Source: Citromicrobium sp. (lineage in GTDB: Bacteria > Pseudomonadota > Alphaproteobacteria > Sphingomonadales > Sphingomonadaceae). From it: a stretch of 64,000 bases of DNA. Shown piece by piece: positions 60,574 through 64,000 of the stretch (position 1 is the stretch's first letter; the number at the start of each line of letters is the position of its first letter). Under the pieces are notes generated by a model. The model saw only the letters and a list, made by a program, of their open reading frames with translations, was not told where the DNA came from and ran no database searches. Location: the NCBI GenBank assembly GCA_003248395.1, contig QFNA01000009.1, positions 1 to 64,000 of the forward strand. Direction: 5' to 3'. Both the position numbers and the translations under genes were made by a program.

Positions 60574-62811
60574 TTAGAGGCTCGCGAGGTTCTCGGGACC
60601 GAGGATGGCAGCATGTCGGCTTCGTGCACCTTCGATCCTGACTGGAAGATGTCCGGCGTGCCGCCAGGCCTTGGCATGTCCGTCGCACCTTCCGTCGAGT
60701 GACACGTCGTTCGAGCCCCCTTCCACGATGGTCAGGAGAACCCCTTGAGCATCATACGGGCACTCCAGTGTGGTAGGCCGCGCAGAACTGTCGTCCCGCC
60801 ATAGCGCTATTATCCTGTCGCTGCCGTTCGATCGGTGCGTTCCTATCCGATCCTGCAAGGTCATAAGTCCTCTGGATGTGAGGGTCAGGACGGCACAGCC
60901 AGGATCCTCTGCGAGCACCGTCGCGTATCGGGCGGGCCAGCGCGCCTCAATCTGAGGCGCATCCATAAGGAGCGCGATCACCAGATTGGGGCCGACCGCG
61001 CGGATGATCTGCTGACACGGATCGACACGCGCCAGATCCTCGCAGATCATTGCGGCAAAGACGGAGTCCCGTCGCATGACTGTGAAATCGACTTGGCGCG
61101 ACTGCAGGGGGATGTTCTCCCACCATGCCAAGTCCGGAGACAGGCGGCCTTGCAGCCCGTAGTCACGGATCTGCTGCGCGTCGAGTTTCCAACGATGGTG
61201 CTTTTCGCGCACCGTCTCGCGTCCGCCCTCAAGGCCGGCGCTGGTGTCCTTGAACGTGGATGCGGCGACGAAGTTGCCGACGTCTCCTTCTCTGTTGGTG
61301 CTCGTTCCCGAGACGATCAACTCTATGCCCTCGCACCGATCGCGCAGGAGGTTCTTCATCTTCACGAAGCGTTCGTAATCGAGCGCCAATTCGGGAAGGA
61401 CGACGCCATGGATTTCGGACGCGTGCGACTTCGCCGCCATAATCAGATCGTCGAGGAATATCTCTAGTGGGCAGTCACGACCGTCGGCGGCGAGCCAATC
61501 CTGGTCGACGTCGAAATAGCCGATTTTCGGCGCACCGCCGCAGTCCTCGATCTGCGAAGGTCTGAAGCAGCGTGGCCCGACCGAATAGGGCAGCGGAACC
61601 AACAGAAGGTTCATCCTACGGTCGGGAAAATTTTCCGCTTCGCGGGTCGGACGCCGTCTATAGTTAGGTGTCCAGTGACCTTTCACGATTCCATCCGGCG
61701 GCAGTAGAGCGAGATGGTGTGATATGGACCGGAGAGTGCATCCCACCGAAGGCGTTCGAACCTTGGGGAGGACGTTCAGCATCGATCGCCGTGCGACGGA
61801 AAGGGAGCTGACGTCGGCAAACTCCTGTTTGTCTCCGCTCGTGATCTCGACGGCGCCAGAACTACGCACCACGTGTTCCAATATGACGTCTGCCTCGAAC
61901 CATACGATCTCGGTATCAGCACCATCGAGATAGGCTTGGACTTCGTCCACGTCGAAGACGAAGCCCGTGCCAGCCGCCGCCTCGTCGGCGATCGCCAACA
62001 ACCGCCACGCGTGCCTCCACCAGTCAGGCTGAACCTTCCGGTTTCCATCCTCCGGGCGTTCCCGCACGTCGCTGTCCGCATGTCGGGCGAAGACTATCCA
62101 CCAGCTTTCGAACAGAGGCTCGAGAGCCGTCCAGTGAGGACTCGCAAGCACCGATTTCGCGAAGTCCTCCAAGTTCGCTTTGGGATCGCGACGTGGAAGG
62201 GATCGCCACGCCTGGGCCGCGACGGTAATCTGCTCACGGTCGGCATCGTCGATCTCGAGATGGCGTGAACTGTCGGAGTTGCTGACCCCGCAGCTTCCAG
62301 CGACTGCCTTCTTGGTCGGTTGAAGATGATGGTAGATGCCAGACTGCTCGACCAGATGCGCGGCAATCGCGAAGACATCATATGGTAGTCGAGGGGGGAG
62401 ATGGCGCCCGGGATCGAAAACGCCGTCGGCATTGTCCTCTCCATCCGTCCATCGGGCGATCTTGGCTTCGATGTCGGCTACGAGGATGTCCTCGGCAAGC
62501 AAGGTTTCCTTGAGCCTATCCTCCGCGACTTCGTCGGTCGTCGGTTCTGCGTCGGAGGGTGCCGGTGTCCGGAACCACTTGCGAGTGTCGTAACGGTCTC
62601 GATCGGCCTGAGAGAAGTCGAACATCAGGTCGAAGGTGTCAGCTATAGTTATGGTCAAGGTCCGATTCCCGTTCGGAATGCATCGAACCTGCACCGCTCG
62701 CCCAAATAGTCGATTGGAGTCAACGTGGGATCTCACTAGATGCAGCGCTGTCGCATGGGACCGGCGAGCCCCACCCCTGACGAGGCTCACCGTCCCGGCA
62801 CGCACGATCAT
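60574..62811 (-). CDS. Nitrilase-superfamily protein with a large N-terminal domain (745 aa)
   Basis: Residues about 400-720 form a carbon-nitrogen hydrolase fold with the full catalytic triad: EIHGVVLPELALDYERF (Glu), ETVREKHHRWKLDAQQI (Lys) and SVFAAMICEDLARVDP (Cys), with MNLLLVPLPYSVGP as the first strand. The N-terminal 380 residues are helical and Trp-rich (LEPLFESWWIVFARHADS, WWRHAWRLLAIADEAAAG) and match no family I know. Nitrilase domains fused to unknown partners occur in some phage-defence proteins, including reverse transcriptase-nitrilase fusions, but no reverse-transcriptase motif is present here. The start is uncertain (62811 or 62625). It stands alone and divergent from the LysM gene. 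Confidence 0.6.
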   Translation of the reverse strand: MIVRAGTVSLVRGGARRSHATALHLVRSHVDSNRLFGRAVQVRCIPNGNRTLTITIADTFDLMFDFSQADRDRYDTRKWFRTPAPSDAEPTTDEVAEDRLKETLLAEDILVADIEAKIARWTDGEDNADGVFDPGRHLPPRLPYDVFAIAAHLVEQSGIYHHLQPTKKAVAGSCGVSNSDSSRHLEIDDADREQITVAAQAWRSLPRRDPKANLEDFAKSVLASPHWTALEPLFESWWIVFARHADSDVRERPEDGNRKVQPDWWRHAWRLLAIADEAAAGTGFVFDVDEVQAYLDGADTEIVWFEADVILEHVVRSSGAVEITSGDKQEFADVSSLSVARRSMLNVLPKVRTPSVGCTLRSISHHLALLPPDGIVKGHWTPNYRRRPTREAENFPDRRMNLLLVPLPYSVGPRCFRPSQIEDCGGAPKIGYFDVDQDWLAADGRDCPLEIFLDDLIMAAKSHASEIHGVVLPELALDYERFVKMKNLLRDRCEGIELIVSGTSTNREGDVGNFVAASTFKDTSAGLEGGRETVREKHHRWKLDAQQIRDYGLQGRLSPDLAWWENIPLQSRQVDFTVMRRDSVFAAMICEDLARVDPCQQIIRAVGPNLVIALLMDAPQIEARWPARYATVLAEDPGCAVLTLTSRGLMTLQDRIGTHRSNGSDRIIALWRDDSSARPTTLECPYDAQGVLLTIVEGGSNDVSLDGRCDGHAKAWRHAGHLPVRIEGARSRHAAILGPENLASL

Positions 62812-63070
62812 GTGGACCAGGAACTCGAAGCTTTGGGTTCTTGTATCTTCGAGCCGCCACCGATCTGCCGGGAAAACGCGTATCGGCGGGTCCCTTAGTA
62901 GGATTGCCCATAAGACCTATGGCGACGTCGAGCTATGGCACGACATTTACGAGGCCACCCGAGATCGCATCCTCGACGAGGACAAGATATTTCCTGGCCT
63001 TTCAGTCCGGATACCCCGTCGTCTATCAAGCTTACGCAAACCAGGAGCGTCCCTCATTCTGCAAAAATGA
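62810..63070 (+). CDS. Short LysM-domain protein, probably a 5'-truncated remnant
   Basis: The frame encodes a LysM module, GGSLSRIAHKTYGDVELWHD with IYEATRDRILDEDKIFPGLS and VRIP, matching the consensus V..G.SLS.IA...YGD...W..IY.ANRD.I.....IFPG..L.IP. Upstream residues (MWTRNSKLWVLVSSSRHR) do not look like a signal or another domain, and the ATG overlaps the divergent nitrilase-fold gene. It is probably the end of a cell-wall or phage tail LysM protein whose front was lost when the island formed. Confidence 0.45.
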   Translation: MWTRNSKLWVLVSSSRHRSAGKTRIGGSLSRIAHKTYGDVELWHDIYEATRDRILDEDKIFPGLSVRIPRRLSSLRKPGASLILQK

Positions 63071-63099
63071 GGGGCTCTTGATGCAATCTGATAAGGAAA

Positions 63100-63173
63100 T
63101 GGAGGCCCGAGCCGGAATCGAACCGGCGTGCAAGGATTTGCAGTCCTCTGCGTAACCACTCCGCCATCGGGCC
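63100..63173 (-). tRNA. tRNA-Cys (anticodon GCA)
   Basis: On the minus strand the gene starts GGCCCGATGGCGGAGTGG, has anticodon arm AGGAC-TGCAAAT with anticodon GCA, T-arm GCCGGTTCGATTCCGGC and acceptor TCGGGCC with discriminator T and encoded CCA. It marks the right border of the second accessory region. Confidence 0.95.
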
Positions 63174-63291
63174 TCGCCTGCCATCTCGGACAGGAAGCGG
63201 CCCACTAGCGAGTCTCCGCATCCAATGCAATCGGCTTCGCAGTGCTCTGCCTTCCGTTACGTCAGTCTGGACGGGGGCATGCCATGCGGCG

Positions 63292-64000
63292 ATGATGTCC
63301 CGCATGAGCATTGCAAACCTTGTCGACGCCATCACGGGAAAAAACGGAACCTTCAATCTCGAGGGCGCCGAAAACTGGCTTCAGGGCCGAACGCTTTACG
63401 GGGGAGCCTCGGCACTCATTGCATACACGGCGGCGACGCGAGCCTTCCGCGATCTTCCCGTTCTGCGCGCCGCTCAAGTCGCCTTCGTTGCGCCAATCGG
63501 CGAAAGCATGAACCTGCATAGCGAGATCGTGCGCGAGGGGCGCAACGTGACGCAGGTGCGTAGCGAAATCCGGACCGAGAAAGGATGCGCGTTGACAGCG
63601 TTCTGGCTGTTCGGCGCCGCGCGCGAGCCCAATGCTCTCCACATCGCCGAAAAACCCGGGGACTGGCCTGGTCCGCCGGACCAGGCAGAGGATCCGATGC
63701 CGGATAAGGGGCCTGCGTTCATTCAAGGCAATTTCGATATTCGCCGTGCCCAGTCGGTGCGCGGATCGGGCGATCCTGTGGTGCGGCGTTGGGTCAGGCT
63801 GAAGGATCGCGCCGGCCTCGATCCGGTAAGTGAATTGATCCTGATGGGTGACGTTTTGCCGCCGGGTGCGATGCGGGCAATGAAGCGCATGGGGCCGATC
63901 AGTTCGATCAACTGGTCGTTCAATGTGCTCGATGCGGCACCCGCGACACGGGATGGGTGGTTTCTGTCGGAAAATGCCAGCCAGCACGCCGATAGCGGCT
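63292..64000 (+). CDS. Thioesterase-family protein (acyl-CoA thioesterase II-like), partial
   Basis: The frame is open from ATG 63292 (alternatives 63295, 63304) to the window edge, about 236 codons, so the gene continues to the right. It reads NLEGAENWLQGRTLYGGASA, LRAAQVAFVAPIGESMNLHS, VTQVRSEIRTEKGCALTAFW, and later VVRRWVRLKDRAGLDPVSEL, LMGDVLPPGAMRAM. The two halves fit the double hot-dog fold of TesB-like thioesterases, which hydrolyse acyl-CoA. It lies on the chromosomal side of tRNA-Cys and is likely a host gene. Confidence 0.75.
   Translation, partial: MMSRMSIANLVDAITGKNGTFNLEGAENWLQGRTLYGGASALIAYTAATRAFRDLPVLRAAQVAFVAPIGESMNLHSEIVREGRNVTQVRSEIRTEKGCALTAFWLFGAAREPNALHIAEKPGDWPGPPDQAEDPMPDKGPAFIQGNFDIRRAQSVRGSGDPVVRRWVRLKDRAGLDPVSELILMGDVLPPGAMRAMKRMGPISSINWSFNVLDAAPATRDGWFLSENASQHADSG

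Noticed and set aside
60574..62811. Calling the nitrilase-fold gene a reverse transcriptase-nitrilase (DRT-type) defence gene
   Set aside because: No YxDD or other reverse-transcriptase motif is present in the N-terminal domain or in neighbouring genes.

Overview
The window looks like a chromosome segment of a sphingomonad-type alphaproteobacterium (Erythrobacteraceae/Sphingomonadaceae, probably marine). This is inferred from the high GC, the SpoT-type Rsh, several very large TonB-dependent receptors, a LacI-controlled glucan locus with a sulfatase, and the style of the mobile cargo. No 16S gene is present, so the genus is not fixed.

Layout: (1) 1-90 is the edge of an IS3-family element. (2) 122-5427 is a decaying prophage: a tail fibre and tail-associated genes, a broken lysis cassette (o-spanin, endolysin and holin each carry one lesion; the i-spanin is intact) and a broken primase gene. 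(3) 5538-9795 holds two small genes, then rsh, a VOC protein and a secreted cyclophilin. (4) 9983-23645 is a polysaccharide-utilisation locus: LacI regulator, esterase, EEP hydrolase, glucoamylase-like lipoprotein, TonB receptor, GH3, sulfatase and a GH97 broken by an internal deletion. Three near-identical TGTAACCGGTTACA operators mark its transcription units. (5) 24083-32654 holds a TetR regulator, two more TonB receptors, a small secreted protein, a PF10118-type hydrolase and a DUF2147 protein. A shared TTGACA-N4-TGTYA motif precedes three of these genes.

(6) About 33.1-46.2 kb is an integrative/mobilizable element. It has a relaxase, two DEDD-type exonuclease-like proteins, a three-gene operon of unknown function joined by GTGA overlaps, a PIN protein, a ParB-like protein and a large serine recombinase whose last codons run into the 3' end of tRNA-Thr(CGT). 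An 18-bp perfect palindrome occurs exactly three times in 5 kb of it, inside three different genes and in different reading frames. A candidate oriT inverted repeat lies between the relaxase gene and the unknown operon.

(7) 46.5-63.1 kb, between tRNA-Thr and tRNA-Cys, is a second accessory region. It begins with fragments (a helix-turn-helix tail and a CzcA/CusA C-terminus) and a membrane-protein cluster (HupE-like, anchor protein, YqaA-like, MFS) next to an ArsR regulator. It continues into a cluster of poorly known genes: a DnaQ-like exonuclease, phage-like hypotheticals, a BpsA-like aminopropyl/methyltransferase-fold enzyme coupled to an unknown partner, an ImmA/IrrE peptidase coupled to a PIN-like protein, a MraZ/AbrB-like gene abutting a headless DUF2235 fragment, a GNAT enzyme and a 745-residue nitrilase-fold protein. 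(8) After tRNA-Cys a thioesterase-like gene runs off the right edge.

All family assignments are from reading motifs in the translated sequence; no database search was run.
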